DNA from: Tatumella ptyseos | GTDB lineage: Bacteria; Pseudomonadota; Gammaproteobacteria; Enterobacterales; Enterobacteriaceae | Assembly (NCBI RefSeq): GCF_030552895.1 | Contig: NZ_CP130649.1 | Coordinates: 558,001-622,000 of the forward strand | DNA: 64,000 nt | Reading direction: 5' to 3' | Shown: positions 9,831-18,902 of the stretch, piece by piece | How the letters are laid out: every line of letters begins with the position of its first letter | Numbering within the stretch: position 1 is the stretch's first letter | Translations under genes and position numbers: made by a program | The notes under the pieces: generated by a model | The model's database searches: none | Seen by the model: only the letters and a program-made list of their open reading frames with translations | What the model was told of the DNA's origin: nothing

Positions 9831-10412
9831 ATGAAAGTGAAATTAACGTTTAAATCAGTAGGGCTAATGCTATTAGCGCTTAGCGCTCTGGGTAGTTTAG
9901 AGGTTACCGCACAACAAAGTCACTCATTGGTGAGTCAATCAGTCAACCATGTTGGCCACTTTTTAAGTGATACCGCGGTAACGGCTAAAGTCAAAGCAGC
10001 TATCTTGGATGATAAAAAAATTCAAGTTGCTTCTTTATCTGTAAATACTGAACAAGGAAAGGTTACGGTCAGTGGTTTTGTCTCGACGATGGAAGATAAA
10101 GAGCACATCCGTTTACTGGTTCAGAAAATACCTGGTGTCGACAGCTTGAACAATCAATTGCGTGTTCGTCATTCAAAAGAGAGTTCGGTTAAAGTTTATG
10201 CCAGCGATGTTGCCACAACGAGTGAAGCAATAATGCGCCTTTTTGCAGATAAACAGATCACGACCCGTCATCTTCATGTAGCGACGAGGCACGGGGAAGT
10301 TTTTCTTACAGGCGCAGTGCCTACTCACTCTGAAAAGCAACAAGCAGAAAAACTGGTTAATAGTATCTCAGGTGTTCATAAAGTAAAAAATGAGCTGAAG
10401 GTAGAACGCTAA
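9831..10412 (+). CDS. osmY: Periplasmic stress protein OsmY, two BON domains
   Basis: Periplasmic protein induced by osmotic stress and stationary phase in E. coli (RpoS regulon), with chaperone-like and lipid-binding properties. The 193 aa product has a signal peptide (about residues 1-28, ending near VTA). Two BON domains follow: SDTAVTAKVKAAIL to NNQLRVR, and TTSEAIMRLFADKQI to KNELKVER. E. coli OsmY is 201 aa with the same plan (GNFMDDSAITAKVKAAL). The position after prfC and before ytjA matches E. coli. Confidence 0.93.
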   Translation: MKVKLTFKSVGLMLLALSALGSLEVTAQQSHSLVSQSVNHVGHFLSDTAVTAKVKAAILDDKKIQVASLSVNTEQGKVTVSGFVSTMEDKEHIRLLVQKIPGVDSLNNQLRVRHSKESSVKVYASDVATTSEAIMRLFADKQITTRHLHVATRHGEVFLTGAVPTHSEKQQAEKLVNSISGVHKVKNELKVER

Positions 10413-10482
10413 TCTGTCTAAAGCTGAGTAATTACATCCATCATGCGCTGTTAAGCAGATAAAATTGAATAAGGAGTGGCTT

Positions 10483-10644
10483 ATGTTTCGTTGGGGAATT
10501 ATCTTTCTAGTAGTTGCATTGATTGCTGCCGCACTCGGTTTTGGTTCTTTAGCCGGTACTGCTGCATGGGCCGCGAAAATCGTCTTCGTCGTGGGTATTA
10601 TTCTATTCTTAGTCAGTCTCTTCACTGGACGAAAAAAATTATAG
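10483..10644 (+). CDS. ytjA: Small membrane protein YtjA (DUF1328)
   Basis: A 53-residue protein that begins [20 protein letters not shown] and ends [13 protein letters not shown], almost identical to E. coli YtjA (also 53 aa). It has two hydrophobic segments, so it should be an inner-membrane protein of unknown function. AAGGAG at 10471-10476 gives a good ribosome binding site. It lies between osmY and yjjV, as in E. coli. Confidence 0.95.
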   Translation: MFRWGIIFLVVALIAAALGFGSLAGTAAWAAKIVFVVGIILFLVSLFTGRKKL

Positions 10645-10700
10645 TTTCTGCACTATAAATTTCGCTAGCAAGGATGCTGGCATACTCTATATTACTATCT

Positions 10701-11492
10701 ATGCCTTACATTGATACGCACTGTCATTTTAATTTTCCCATTTTTGCGCAGTATCTTACGCAAAGTCTTAGCGCTACTCGTCAAGCTGATCTACGAGCTA
10801 TCATCACGCCCGCGACTACGTCTGCTGACTTTGAGTCTATCCTACATCTTGCTCGCTGCACTCCCGAAGTTTTTCCCGCATTAGGTCTTCACCCGCTTTG
10901 GACCACTCAGCATCAGGATAAAGACCTAATTCAGTTAAGAAACTTATTAAACAGCCATGACGAAATCATAGCGATTGGCGAAATTGGCGTCGATTTCTTT
11001 ACTCCAGAACTTGCCGCTATTGCTGCTCGGCAGTGGGAGGTGTTGTCGAGGCAACTGCAGTTAGCGAAAGAGTTCCGTCTTCCCGTAATACTCCACTCAC
11101 GTAAAAGTCATGATCCCTTGTCGAAATTACTCAAGGATACTCAGCTTCCGGCCACTGGTGTCATCCATGGTTTTACAGGAAGTTACCAACAAGCTAAACG
11201 CTTCGTCGACTTGGGATTTTACCTCGGGGTCGGTGGTAGCATCAGTTACCCCCGGGCGAATAAAACGCGGGAGGCATTGGCTAAAGTCCCGTTAAGTCAG
11301 TTAGTACTTGAGACTGATGCTCCCGATATGCCGCTCAATGGTTACCAAGGTGAAGTCAATCGCCCCGAACGGGTGGTGACTGTCTGTCAGATACTCGCGG
11401 AATTAAGAGGAGAGGCGGTTGAAAGGATTAAAGAAACCACTTGGCAAAATAGCATACGTCTTTTTCCTAAACTATCGACGGTTTTATCTTAA
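10701..11492 (+). CDS. yjjV: TatD-family metal-dependent hydrolase YjjV
   Basis: TIM-barrel metallohydrolase of the TatD/YcfH/YjjV family (putative DNase or phosphoesterase). Metal and active-site residues are visible in YIDTHCHFNF, ALGLHP, AIGEIGVDF, PVILHSRKSHD, VIHGFTGS and LETDAPDMPL. Starting at ATG 10701 gives 263 aa against 259 in E. coli. An upstream ATG at 10674 would add nine residues; neither start has a convincing ribosome binding site. Confidence 0.93.
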   Translation: MPYIDTHCHFNFPIFAQYLTQSLSATRQADLRAIITPATTSADFESILHLARCTPEVFPALGLHPLWTTQHQDKDLIQLRNLLNSHDEIIAIGEIGVDFFTPELAAIAARQWEVLSRQLQLAKEFRLPVILHSRKSHDPLSKLLKDTQLPATGVIHGFTGSYQQAKRFVDLGFYLGVGGSISYPRANKTREALAKVPLSQLVLETDAPDMPLNGYQGEVNRPERVVTVCQILAELRGEAVERIKETTWQNSIRLFPKLSTVLS

Positions 11493-11587
11493 TTATTAAG
11501 CTGAAGTAGTACATCTTGCTAATAGCTCACACTAAATTGTTAACAGTTTGGTATAATTGCCAAAACCTTTAGATTGAGTAACGGATA

Positions 11588-12367
11588 ATGACTGATTTAA
11601 CCCAGACCGCTAGATTTGCTTTAGAACTGATGGACTTAACTACGTTAAATGACGATGATACAGAGCAAAAAGTGATAGCCCTGTGCCAACAAGCCAAAAG
11701 CACTATCGGAAACACCGCTGCAGTATGTATTTATCCGCAATTTATTGCCACGGCGCGACAAACCCTACAGTTACAAGAAACCCCTGAAATTAAAATTGCG
11801 ACGGTGACTAATTTCCCTCAGGGGAATGCTGATATCACTGTTGCGGTAGCTGAAACCCGTGCAGCCATTGCCAGCGGAGCCGATGAAGTTGATGTTGTCT
11901 TCCCATGGCGTGCTCTGCAGGCCGGTGATGCGGATATCGGTTTTGCCCTAGTCAAAGAATGTAAAGCAGTCTGTGCGTTAAGTGGCGTCATACTAAAAGT
12001 CATTATTGAAAGCGGTGAGTTAAAGCATGCTACGCTCATTCGCCAAGCTAGCGAAATTGCGATCGATGCGGGGGCTGACTTTATCAAGACATCAACGGGA
12101 AAAGTCCCCGTCAATGCAACGCTCGATGCCGCACGGGTTATGCTTGAGGTGATCCGCGATAAAAATAAAGCAGATAGTGTAGGTTTCAAGGCTGCTGGCG
12201 GGGTGCGAACTGCGGAAGATGCTGCTGCTTACTTGGCATTAGCGAGCGAGATCTTAGGGCCGGATTGGGCAGATAAACGACACTTTCGCTTCGGCGCATC
12301 GGGGCTACTCAGTAGCTTGCTGGCAACCTGCGGAGAAGGGGAGCAAGACCTGCAAGCGAAATATTGA
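11588..12367 (+). CDS. deoC: Deoxyribose-phosphate aldolase
   Basis: Class I aldolase that cleaves 2-deoxyribose-5-phosphate to glyceraldehyde-3-phosphate and acetaldehyde in nucleoside catabolism. The 259 aa length equals E. coli DeoC. The Schiff-base lysine sits in DFIKTSTGK, with [14 protein letters not shown] and [10 protein letters not shown] segments. A TATAAT at 11552-11557 could be the -10. It heads a deoC-deoB-deoD run in which deoA (thymidine phosphorylase), present between deoC and deoB in E. coli, is missing. Confidence 0.97.
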   Translation: MTDLTQTARFALELMDLTTLNDDDTEQKVIALCQQAKSTIGNTAAVCIYPQFIATARQTLQLQETPEIKIATVTNFPQGNADITVAVAETRAAIASGADEVDVVFPWRALQAGDADIGFALVKECKAVCALSGVILKVIIESGELKHATLIRQASEIAIDAGADFIKTSTGKVPVNATLDAARVMLEVIRDKNKADSVGFKAAGGVRTAEDAAAYLALASEILGPDWADKRHFRFGASGLLSSLLATCGEGEQDLQAKY

Positions 12368-12442
12368 GACTCTCACTGATAATCGGTGCATACTGTTCTG
12401 ATCGATAATTTTTATCTCACTGGCCTTAGTAAGGAGATGAGT

Positions 12443-13663
12443 ATGAAACGTGCCTTTGTAATGGTTCTCGATTCATTCGGAATTGGTGCCAGCCAAGATG
12501 CAGAAAAATTTGGTGATAAAGGGTCAGATACCTTTGGCCATATTGCTGAAGCCTGTGCACAAGGTTTAGCCGATCAGGGCCGAAAAGGGCCGCTGGCTTT
12601 ACCTCACTTAACCTCGCTTGGTTTAGTCAAAGCAGCAGAAATCTCAACCGGCAAAATTGCGGCAGGAATGGATGGCGATGCTGAGGTCATTGGCGCTTAC
12701 GCGAGCGCGCAAGAGCTCTCCTCAGGTAAAGACACACCTTCTGGACACTGGGAAATTGCCGGTGTGCCAGTTCTATTTGATTGGGGCTATTTTCCTGAGA
12801 AAGAGAACTCTTTTCCAGATACGCTGTTAAGGCAGTTGGTGGAAGAGGCTCAATTGCCGGGCTATTTGGGCAACTGTCATTCATCCGGCACAGTAATTTT
12901 AGATGCGTTAGGTGAAGAGCATATGCGCTCAGGTAAGCCGATCTTTTATACCTCGGCCGACTCCGTCTTCCAAATAGCCTGCCATGAAGAGACTTTCGGT
13001 CTAGAGCGCTTGTACCAATTATGTGAAATTGCTCGCAAATTATTAACCGATGGTGGCTACAACATCGGGCGGGTAATTGCACGTCCATTTATCGGCGAAA
13101 AAGCGGGGCAGTTTGAGCGTACGGGCAATCGCCATGATTTAGCAGTGGAACCTCCGTCACCTACCGTTCTAGCCAAGCTAAAACAGGCGGGAGGGGAGGT
13201 AATTTCCGTCGGTAAAATCGCGGATATTTATGCCGAACAGGGTATAACCAAAAAAGTGAAAGCTACGGGACTTGATGCCTTGTTTGATGCCACGATCAAA
13301 GAGATGGAATTGGCACCTGATAATAGCATCGTCTTTACTAACTTTGTCGACTTCGATTCAAGTTGGGGTCATCGTCGAGATGTACCGGGTTACGCTGGGG
13401 GACTAGAGCTATTCGACCGCCGCTTACCTGAGCTAATGGCTCGAGTGAAAGATGGTGATATCTTGATTTTAACGGCCGACCACGGCTGTGATCCTACTTG
13501 GTCTGGAACGGACCACACCCGTGAACATATCCCAGTATTAATCTATGGCCCAGATGTGGAGCCAGGGTCGCTGGGACAGCGCGAGACGTTTGCCGACATA
13601 GGGCAAACCTTAGCGAAATTTTTTGAGCTAGAGCCGATGCAATACGGTAAAGCACTATTTTAA
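12443..13663 (+). CDS. deoB: Phosphopentomutase
   Basis: Interconverts (deoxy)ribose-1-phosphate and -5-phosphate, linking nucleoside phosphorylases to DeoC. It belongs to the alkaline-phosphatase superfamily; metal ligands lie in [35 protein letters not shown] and [18 protein letters not shown] at 12431-12436 abuts ATG 12437, so the second ATG at 12443 (MKRAFVMV) is the better start and gives 406 aa (E. coli 407). The gap after deoC is 75 bp. Confidence 0.97.
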   Translation: MKRAFVMVLDSFGIGASQDAEKFGDKGSDTFGHIAEACAQGLADQGRKGPLALPHLTSLGLVKAAEISTGKIAAGMDGDAEVIGAYASAQELSSGKDTPSGHWEIAGVPVLFDWGYFPEKENSFPDTLLRQLVEEAQLPGYLGNCHSSGTVILDALGEEHMRSGKPIFYTSADSVFQIACHEETFGLERLYQLCEIARKLLTDGGYNIGRVIARPFIGEKAGQFERTGNRHDLAVEPPSPTVLAKLKQAGGEVISVGKIADIYAEQGITKKVKATGLDALFDATIKEMELAPDNSIVFTNFVDFDSSWGHRRDVPGYAGGLELFDRRLPELMARVKDGDILILTADHGCDPTWSGTDHTREHIPVLIYGPDVEPGSLGQRETFADIGQTLAKFFELEPMQYGKALF

Positions 13664-13717
13664 TATTGATCGGCTGGGTGAAGCGCCCTACCGATAAAGT
13701 GAAAGGAAAAAATAAAG

Positions 13718-14431
13718 ATGGCTACTCCACATATTAATGCTGAAATGGGTGATTTTGCAGACGTCGTGTTGATGCCTGGTGACCCGTTGCGTGCGAAATT
13801 TATCGCAGAAAACTTCTTAGAAAATGCAGTGGAAGTGAACAATGTTCGCGGTATGCTGGGTTTCACTGGAACTTATAAGGGTCGTAAAATTTCCGTCATG
13901 GGACATGGCATGGGTATCCCATCTTGTTCTATCTATGCGAAAGAGCTGATCACAGAGTTCGGTGTGAAGAAAATTATTCGTGTTGGTTCCTGCGGTGCGG
14001 TATTACCACAGATCAAACTGCGTGATGTTGTGATTGGTTTAGGAGCCAGCACGGACTCTAAAGTCAACCGCATGCGTTTTAAAGACCATGACTTTGCTGC
14101 TATTGCCGATTTCGATATGGTTAACAACGCTGTAACAGCGGCGAAAGCATTGGGTGTAGAAGCTAAAGTGGGTAATATCTTCTCTGCCGATCTCTTTTAT
14201 TCCCCTCAACCTGAAATGTTTGATGTGATGGAAAAATATGGCATCTTAGGGGTGGAAATGGAAGCCGCTGGTATCTATGGCGTAGCTGCAGAATTTGGTG
14301 CAAAAGCGTTAGCAATCTGTACGGTTTCAGATCATATCCGTACTCATGAACAAACTACCGCTGAAGAACGCCAAACCACCTTCAACGATATGATTAAGAT
14401 TGCTCTGGAATCAGTTTTACTGGGTGACTAA
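13718..14431 (+). CDS. deoD: Purine nucleoside phosphorylase, DeoD type
   Basis: Hexameric phosphorylase that releases purine bases from (deoxy)nucleosides. The 237 aa product starts [20 protein letters not shown] and contains the phosphate-binding [34 protein letters not shown] and the catalytic aspartate in TVSDHIRT. It is the last gene of the deo run and is followed by a terminator. Confidence 0.98.
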   Translation: MATPHINAEMGDFADVVLMPGDPLRAKFIAENFLENAVEVNNVRGMLGFTGTYKGRKISVMGHGMGIPSCSIYAKELITEFGVKKIIRVGSCGAVLPQIKLRDVVIGLGASTDSKVNRMRFKDHDFAAIADFDMVNNAVTAAKALGVEAKVGNIFSADLFYSPQPEMFDVMEKYGILGVEMEAAGIYGVAAEFGAKALAICTVSDHIRTHEQTTAEERQTTFNDMIKIALESVLLGD

Positions 14432-14462
14432 CCCTTAGTTAACCCCGTATTATCGTTAGAGA

Positions 14463-14489
14463 GAAGAGCGCCGTTGGCGCTCTTCTTTG
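14463..14489 (+). terminator. Rho-independent terminator of the deo operon
   Basis: Ten-base-pair stem GAAGAGCGCC/GGCGCTCTTC with a GTT loop, followed by TTTG. Confidence 0.85.
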
Positions 14490-14600
14490 TTATTAAATGA
14501 CACACTTTAATTCGTCTCCGAAGCGAATGTTACTGGCGCTGAGGTGGAATCCCATTATTATAGGCGTTGAAATTTTGTGGCCCTCCAATAGTTGTTGTCG

Positions 14601-16583
14601 ATGAATCTGCGTAATTTTGAAACTGAAAAAAAGTTATTTACCCGTCGAGCGCTGGTGGCGTTAGGTTTTGTCTGCCTATGCTTTACCATTCTCGGTATCA
14701 ATCTTTGGCATTTGCAGATTCAACAGCACGCTTATTACCAAACACGTTCTAATGCTAACGATATCAAAATGATCCCTATCGCTCCTACGCGCGGGATGAT
14801 TTATGACCGTAATGGCATCCCTTTAGTCCAGAATGTGACGCAGTACGACCTACAGCTAACGCCCTATAACATCACCAATATGCAGGATACGTTAGATCAA
14901 CTGGCACCCATTATTGATCTCACCGCAGAAGATGTTGCAGATTTCAAAAAACGCCTAAAATCGACAAGTAGGTATAAGCCAATTATCGTGAAAGAAGAGT
15001 TGAGTGAGGAAGAGATTGCTCGCTTTTCTGTCAATGAATACCGTTTTCCTGGTGTGAGTATCAACTCATTCCAAGACCGGTTTTACCCTTATGGCGCCTC
15101 ATTGGCGCATGTCGTAGGCTACGTTTCAAAAATTAATGATCGTGATGCTCAACGACTGAACGCCGAAGGTGTTGGTGAAAACTATGCTGCTGACCATAAT
15201 ATTGGTAAGCAGGGTATTGAAGGATATTATGAGTCAGCACTGCATGGTAAAACCGGATACCAAGAAGTAGAGGTGGATAATCATGGCCGTATCATTCGTG
15301 TCTTGAACGAAGTTCCGCCGACCGCAGGGAAAAATATCTGGCTAACTCTTGACCTACATCTACAGCAATATGTTGAAAGCCAGTTAGTCGGACAGCGTGC
15401 CGCGGTATTAGTTGAAGATCCGCATGATGGGTCAGTTTTGGCCATGGTCTCTAGCCCTAGTTACGATCCGAATCCTTTTGTTAAAGGGATTAGCTATCAG
15501 TCTTATAAGCAGTTACTGCAAGATAAAGATTTGCCATTGATCAACCGTGTGACTCAGGGACTTTACCCACCGGCCTCAACAGTTAAACCCTATATGGCAA
15601 TGTCTGCGCTATTAAATAATGTTATCACGCCGCAAACCAGTTACTTCGGTGCCCCAACTTGGACTCTACCGGGCACCGATCGACGTTACCGTGACTGGAA
15701 AAAGACCGGACACGGTATGTTAAATGTTACCCGGGCGATTGAAGAGTCAGCAGATACTTTCTTCTATCAAGTTGCTTATATGATGGGTATCGACCGAATA
15801 CACCATATGCTAAGTCAATTTGGTTACGGCAAGTTATCGGGGATTGACCTGAACGAAGAGTACAGAGGGTTACTGCCTAGCCGGGAGTGGAAGCTGAAAG
15901 CGCGTAAAAAAGCGTGGTATCAGGGGGATACTATCTCGGTAGGTATCGGGCAAGGGTACTGGATTGCAACGCCGATTCAGATGGAAAAAGCCTTAGTAAC
16001 CTTGTTGAATAACGGTAAGGTGATGATCCCCCACTTATTACAAAAGCAGCAGTTGGGTAATCAAGTCGAGCCTTATAAAGCCCCTGAACAATTCACCCAA
16101 GTGGGTACGGCAGATTCTCCTTACTGGGGACTGGTTCGTCGCGCGATGTTCGGTATGGCAAATGCTCCTAACGGAACAGGCTATAAATACTTCCATACCG
16201 CGCCTTATGGTATTGCGGCAAAAAGTGGTACTTCACAGGTCTTTAGCTTACGTCAAAACCAAGTCTATAATGCCAAAATGATTCCGGTACGTTTACGTGA
16301 CCACATATTTTACACGGCATTTGCTCCCTTTGATGATCCTAAAGTAGCAGTGACTCTGATATTGGAAAATGGGGGAAGCGATGGCGTGGTGGCGGCGCCG
16401 GTCATGCGCAAGATACTTGACCATATCATGTTACCGCATGACTCTGATGCAAGTTTGACGCCAGGGCAAGGCGTACCTACGATGCTGCCAGTAGAAAGTG
16501 CACACCCGGGAGCTATCTTGGCGACACCTACAGAGCCAGTCACCACTGCGACCCCTCAACCAGCGATAGCCCAGCCAAGATGA
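14601..16583 (+). CDS. PBP2-type peptidoglycan DD-transpeptidase (probable MrdA paralogue)
   Basis: Inner-membrane class B penicillin-binding protein, 660 aa, similar to E. coli MrdA (633 aa) from end to end. It has an N-terminal anchor (about 14-36) and a pedestal starting APTRGMIYDRNGIPL. The transpeptidase motifs are STVK (S326, K329), SAD (383-385) and KSGT (541-544). The C-terminal tail is longer and rich in Pro, Thr and Ala. The true mrdA normally sits with rodA, rlmH and rsfS; here the gene is alone between deoD and tRNA-Phe. I infer a second, specialised PBP2 like the extra copy known in Salmonella. ATG 14601 has almost no Shine-Dalgarno sequence. Confidence 0.88.
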   Translation: MNLRNFETEKKLFTRRALVALGFVCLCFTILGINLWHLQIQQHAYYQTRSNANDIKMIPIAPTRGMIYDRNGIPLVQNVTQYDLQLTPYNITNMQDTLDQLAPIIDLTAEDVADFKKRLKSTSRYKPIIVKEELSEEEIARFSVNEYRFPGVSINSFQDRFYPYGASLAHVVGYVSKINDRDAQRLNAEGVGENYAADHNIGKQGIEGYYESALHGKTGYQEVEVDNHGRIIRVLNEVPPTAGKNIWLTLDLHLQQYVESQLVGQRAAVLVEDPHDGSVLAMVSSPSYDPNPFVKGISYQSYKQLLQDKDLPLINRVTQGLYPPASTVKPYMAMSALLNNVITPQTSYFGAPTWTLPGTDRRYRDWKKTGHGMLNVTRAIEESADTFFYQVAYMMGIDRIHHMLSQFGYGKLSGIDLNEEYRGLLPSREWKLKARKKAWYQGDTISVGIGQGYWIATPIQMEKALVTLLNNGKVMIPHLLQKQQLGNQVEPYKAPEQFTQVGTADSPYWGLVRRAMFGMANAPNGTGYKYFHTAPYGIAAKSGTSQVFSLRQNQVYNAKMIPVRLRDHIFYTAFAPFDDPKVAVTLILENGGSDGVVAAPVMRKILDHIMLPHDSDASLTPGQGVPTMLPVESAHPGAILATPTEPVTTATPQPAIAQPR

Positions 16584-16682
16584 GAGTAAAAGCATCATTT
16601 TGTCGTAATGTTGAGCAAATGGATTTAATTTTTTGAAAGAGTGTTGACGAGGATGCGGGAATAAGGTTTAATGCGCCCCGTT

Positions 16683-16758
16683 GCCCGAATAGCTCAGTCG
16701 GTAGAGCAGGGGATTGAAAATCCCCGTGTCCTTGGTTCGATTCCGAGTTCGGGCACCA
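16683..16758 (+). tRNA. tRNA-Phe (GAA)
   Basis: A 76-nt cloverleaf with acceptor stem GCCCGAA/TTCGGGC, D-arm AGCTCAGTCGGTAGAGC, anticodon GAA at 16716-16718 inside GGGGATTGAAAATCCCC, T-arm GGTTCGATTCC and encoded CCA. tRNA-Phe genes are common integration sites in enterobacteria, and accessory DNA begins about 2 kb downstream. I see no integrase and no repeat of the tRNA 3' end. Confidence 0.98.
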
Positions 16759-16765
16759 CTCATTC

Positions 16766-16792
16766 AAAGGCCCCGCAGAAATGCGGGGCTTT
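16766..16792 (+). terminator. Terminator of tRNA-Phe
   Basis: GCCCCGCA/TGCGGGGC stem with a GAAA loop, extended by A-T pairs, with CTTTG downstream. Confidence 0.8.
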
Positions 16793-16928
16793 GTCGTTTC
16801 TAGTGGTGACGTTATTCACTCCATTTAAGGCTAAATGATTTACCCTAGTCCAGATCCATCTTCTAATCCAAGCCCAGAATTGTCTCTTAACTTGCAGAGG
16901 CTAATCCCATCAAGTATGCTCCATTGTA

Positions 16929-16985
16929 AGGTGATGGTGTTCCACCTTTCCCAACTGCCAAGACATTCTTGGATGATGACGCCTG
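16929..16985 (+). ncRNA. Fluoride riboswitch (crcB motif) aptamer
   Basis: All elements of the fluoride aptamer are visible. P1 is AGGTG (16929-16933) with CACCT (16943-16947). The loop strand GGTGTT (16936-16941) can form a pseudoknot with GACGCC (16978-16983). The conserved AACTGCC segment follows, then stem CCAAGA (16958-16963)/TCTTGG (16967-16972), then TGATGACGCCTG. It lies 200-256 bp upstream of crcB, a fluoride exporter and the classic target of this riboswitch. Recognition is by comparison with recalled members of the class, not by a covariance search. Confidence 0.9.
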
Positions 16986-17024
16986 ATATATAACTTACTT
17001 AATGCTAATGGCTTATATGTCAGG
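16982..17024 (+). promoter_or_regulatory. Probable expression-platform hairpin of the fluoride riboswitch
   Basis: CCTGATATATAA (16982-16993) and TTATATGTCAGG (17013-17024) pair over 12 bp with one G-T. The first two C also belong to the aptamer pseudoknot, and the last bases are the CAGGA ribosome binding site of the small ORF at 17032. The two folds are therefore mutually exclusive at CC 16982-16983. This fits fluoride-dependent release of translation; inference from pairing only. Confidence 0.6.
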
Positions 17025-17031
17025 ACTTGTC

Positions 17032-17172
17032 ATGAAAAAAAGACTACAAATCTCCTTCTCATCATCTCCTCTTTTTCCGCAGTTTCATTCATCCGGAATA
17101 GCGTGTCGGTTTTCGTTAAACGATAAAATCTCTCTGTCATTGTGTATCGCAAAATGCGTTCATTTTTTATAG
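17032..17172 (+). CDS. Small ORF between fluoride riboswitch and crcB (46 aa, possible leader peptide)
   Basis: ATG 17032 is preceded by AGGA five bases away, inside the switching hairpin. The frame encodes 46 residues, starting MKKRLQISFSSSPLF and ending CVHFL. Its TAG at 17170-17172 is 12 bases before the crcB ATG and overlaps the crcB ribosome-binding region, so translational coupling is conceivable. I recognise no homologue; it may be non-coding. Confidence 0.3.
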   Translation: MKKRLQISFSSSPLFPQFHSSGIACRFSLNDKISLSLCIAKCVHFL

Positions 17173-17184
17173 TTGGAGTATAGG

Positions 17185-17562
17185 ATGTTCAAATCTCTAT
17201 TAGCCGTAATTATTGGTGGCTCGCTAGGGTGTGTGATCCGTTGGTTATTGACGCTTAGATTAAATAGTCTTTTCCCTAATCTCCCACCGGGAACCTTACT
17301 GGTTAATTTACTTGGTGGTTTTATCATAGGTGGGGCAACGGCCTATTTTCTGCGTCAACCACAACTCGACCCTTACTGGAAAGTACTTATTACTACTGGC
17401 CTGTGCGGCGGAATGACCACTTTCTCAACATTTTCGGTGGAGGTTTTTTCTCAATTACAGGTTGGAAACTATTTATGGGCAATAGGATCTATCCTTGTGC
17501 ATGTAATAGGCTCATTATTAATGACAGCGCTAGGGTTCTTAGTGGTTACCGTAATCACCTAA
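17185..17562 (+). CDS. crcB: Fluoride ion exporter CrcB (Fluc)
   Basis: Small dual-topology inner-membrane fluoride channel. The 125 aa product (E. coli 127) has four hydrophobic spans. Motifs include GGSLGCVIRWLLTLR, GTLLVNLLGGFIIGG (the conserved pore Asn) and TTGLCGGMTTFSTFSVE (the polar track and central sodium-site region). The start is ATG 17185 with GGAG six bases upstream; a TTG at 17173 is also in frame. Upstream lies a fluoride riboswitch, so fluoride induction is expected. Confidence 0.96.
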   Translation: MFKSLLAVIIGGSLGCVIRWLLTLRLNSLFPNLPPGTLLVNLLGGFIIGGATAYFLRQPQLDPYWKVLITTGLCGGMTTFSTFSVEVFSQLQVGNYLWAIGSILVHVIGSLLMTALGFLVVTVIT

Positions 17563-17634
17563 GAATCACTTAGCGCTAAACAACATATTGGAAGGGCATT
17601 CCTCGCTCATGGGAAGATGAAAGGGAGAAGTAAC

Positions 17635-18495
17635 ATGTCAACCTATAGAATTGGGATAGATGGCGGTGGAACACACTGTCGTGGCCGTCTGGTAGATAGC
17701 CAAGGTAACCTGCTTGCCGAATGTCGCGGTGGTACTGGCAACGTTTATAGTCATTTTGAGTCAGCCCTGACCGAGGTTGAATCAGTAGTTAACGAGCTTT
17801 TCACCCTCGCAAACCTATCAAAGAGCCGGTTTGCGGAAAGTGCGATGGTAGCCGGTTTAGCAGGGGCGAATGTACCTAGCGTTCTGCAGCGACTCGAAAA
17901 GTGGTGTATCCCCGGCTTGCAGCATAAAATTGTTTCTGATGTTGAAACTGCTTGTTTCGGTGCCCACCACGGTCGACCAGGGGCGATATTTATTTGTGGG
18001 ACAGGTAGTCAGGGTGCAGTATGGAATGGCCAATATTTCCAATTAATCGGAGGCTGGGGTTTTATGCTGTCCGACCTTGCTTCTGGTGCAGTGTTAGGTC
18101 AAAGAGCTTTACGCCTCGCGCTACTAGCGCATGAGGGGATTATTGATGAAAGTTCATTAACACAATATATCATGAGTTCATTTAAGCACGACGCAGAAAA
18201 GATGTTGTTATGGACACAACAAGCACGCCCTAAAGATTGGGCGCAATATGCCAAATATGTGTTCGATTATGCACAATGTGATGATTACCATGGCGTAAGT
18301 TTAGTGAGAGAGAGCGCTAAAGATGCCGAATTAATGATCAATACGCTTTTGCGGCAAACAGAATTGAATGTTGCGTTATTAGGTGGAATTACCGAACCCT
18401 TAGAGCCTTGGCTCTCAGCTGATATCCGTCGGCAGTTGGTTCAACCTAAAAGCGATGCACTAGCCGGTGCTATCCTAATGGCTGAGAAGATATAG
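17635..18495 (+). CDS. gspK: BadF/BadG-type sugar kinase, probable glucosamine kinase
   Basis: Cytoplasmic ASKHA-fold kinase of 286 aa. It has the phosphate-1 loop GIDGGGTHCRGRL (residues about 5-17), the central VAGLAGAN segment, the second phosphate loop ICGTGSQGAVW and GGWGFMLSDLASGA. This matches GspK-type ATP-dependent glucosamine kinases, which make glucosamine-6-phosphate from GlcN, for example from chitosan. GGGAGAAG precedes ATG 17635; an upstream ATG at 17617 is less well placed. No chitin or GlcN uptake genes are adjacent, so the substrate is inferred from the family. Confidence 0.78.
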   Translation: MSTYRIGIDGGGTHCRGRLVDSQGNLLAECRGGTGNVYSHFESALTEVESVVNELFTLANLSKSRFAESAMVAGLAGANVPSVLQRLEKWCIPGLQHKIVSDVETACFGAHHGRPGAIFICGTGSQGAVWNGQYFQLIGGWGFMLSDLASGAVLGQRALRLALLAHEGIIDESSLTQYIMSSFKHDAEKMLLWTQQARPKDWAQYAKYVFDYAQCDDYHGVSLVRESAKDAELMINTLLRQTELNVALLGGITEPLEPWLSADIRRQLVQPKSDALAGAILMAEKI

Positions 18496-18902
18496 GGTTA
18501 AGAATGATCTCAATTTTATTACTTAAGGGGAGTTGGGTAAGGGGAAATAAGATAAAATGGGTTTTTCCTTAAAAATTAATGCTTATAATTCAGAGTATTA
18601 TATTCATGATTGACGTTATTACCTTAATAAAAGGCCATTTAACTTGCTACAAATGTTAATGGCTTAACAAGTGTATTAGGTTATGTTTTACCAAGAATTT
18701 TTATATGTCATTGAGTTTGCAAGGAAATCTTTACAATTGGAGTTATAAACTTCTATACTTAATGCAATCATGGTAGAACAAGCCAATGCCAAGCTGTGTC
18801 TTAGCTTTTAAATGACGTTACAAAACTAGAACTCACGCATTTTTAGACTATACTCAGTAAGTATTACGAAGCTTAGTTATACTCCAGTGTAAGGAGGTCT
18901 AT
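18496..18902. other. AT-rich intergenic region upstream of the YmgA-family genes
   Basis: No ORF with support on either strand. A possible sigma-70 promoter is TTTACA (18729-18734) with TATACT 18 bases further on (18753-18758). Additional TATACT-like hexamers occur nearer the first small gene. From here the base composition falls clearly below that of the flanks. Confidence 0.5.

Noticed and set aside
11818..12189. 123-codon minus-strand frame inside deoC
   Set aside because: It is a shadow of deoC, which matches its family over the full length; the composition is low-complexity Ser/Ala/Thr typical of an antisense frame.
16921..16985. Conserved-looking block after tRNA-Phe first suspected to be an insertion-sequence end
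   Set aside because: Stem and pseudoknot pairing match the fluoride riboswitch and the block lies upstream of crcB; no terminal repeats or transposase were found.
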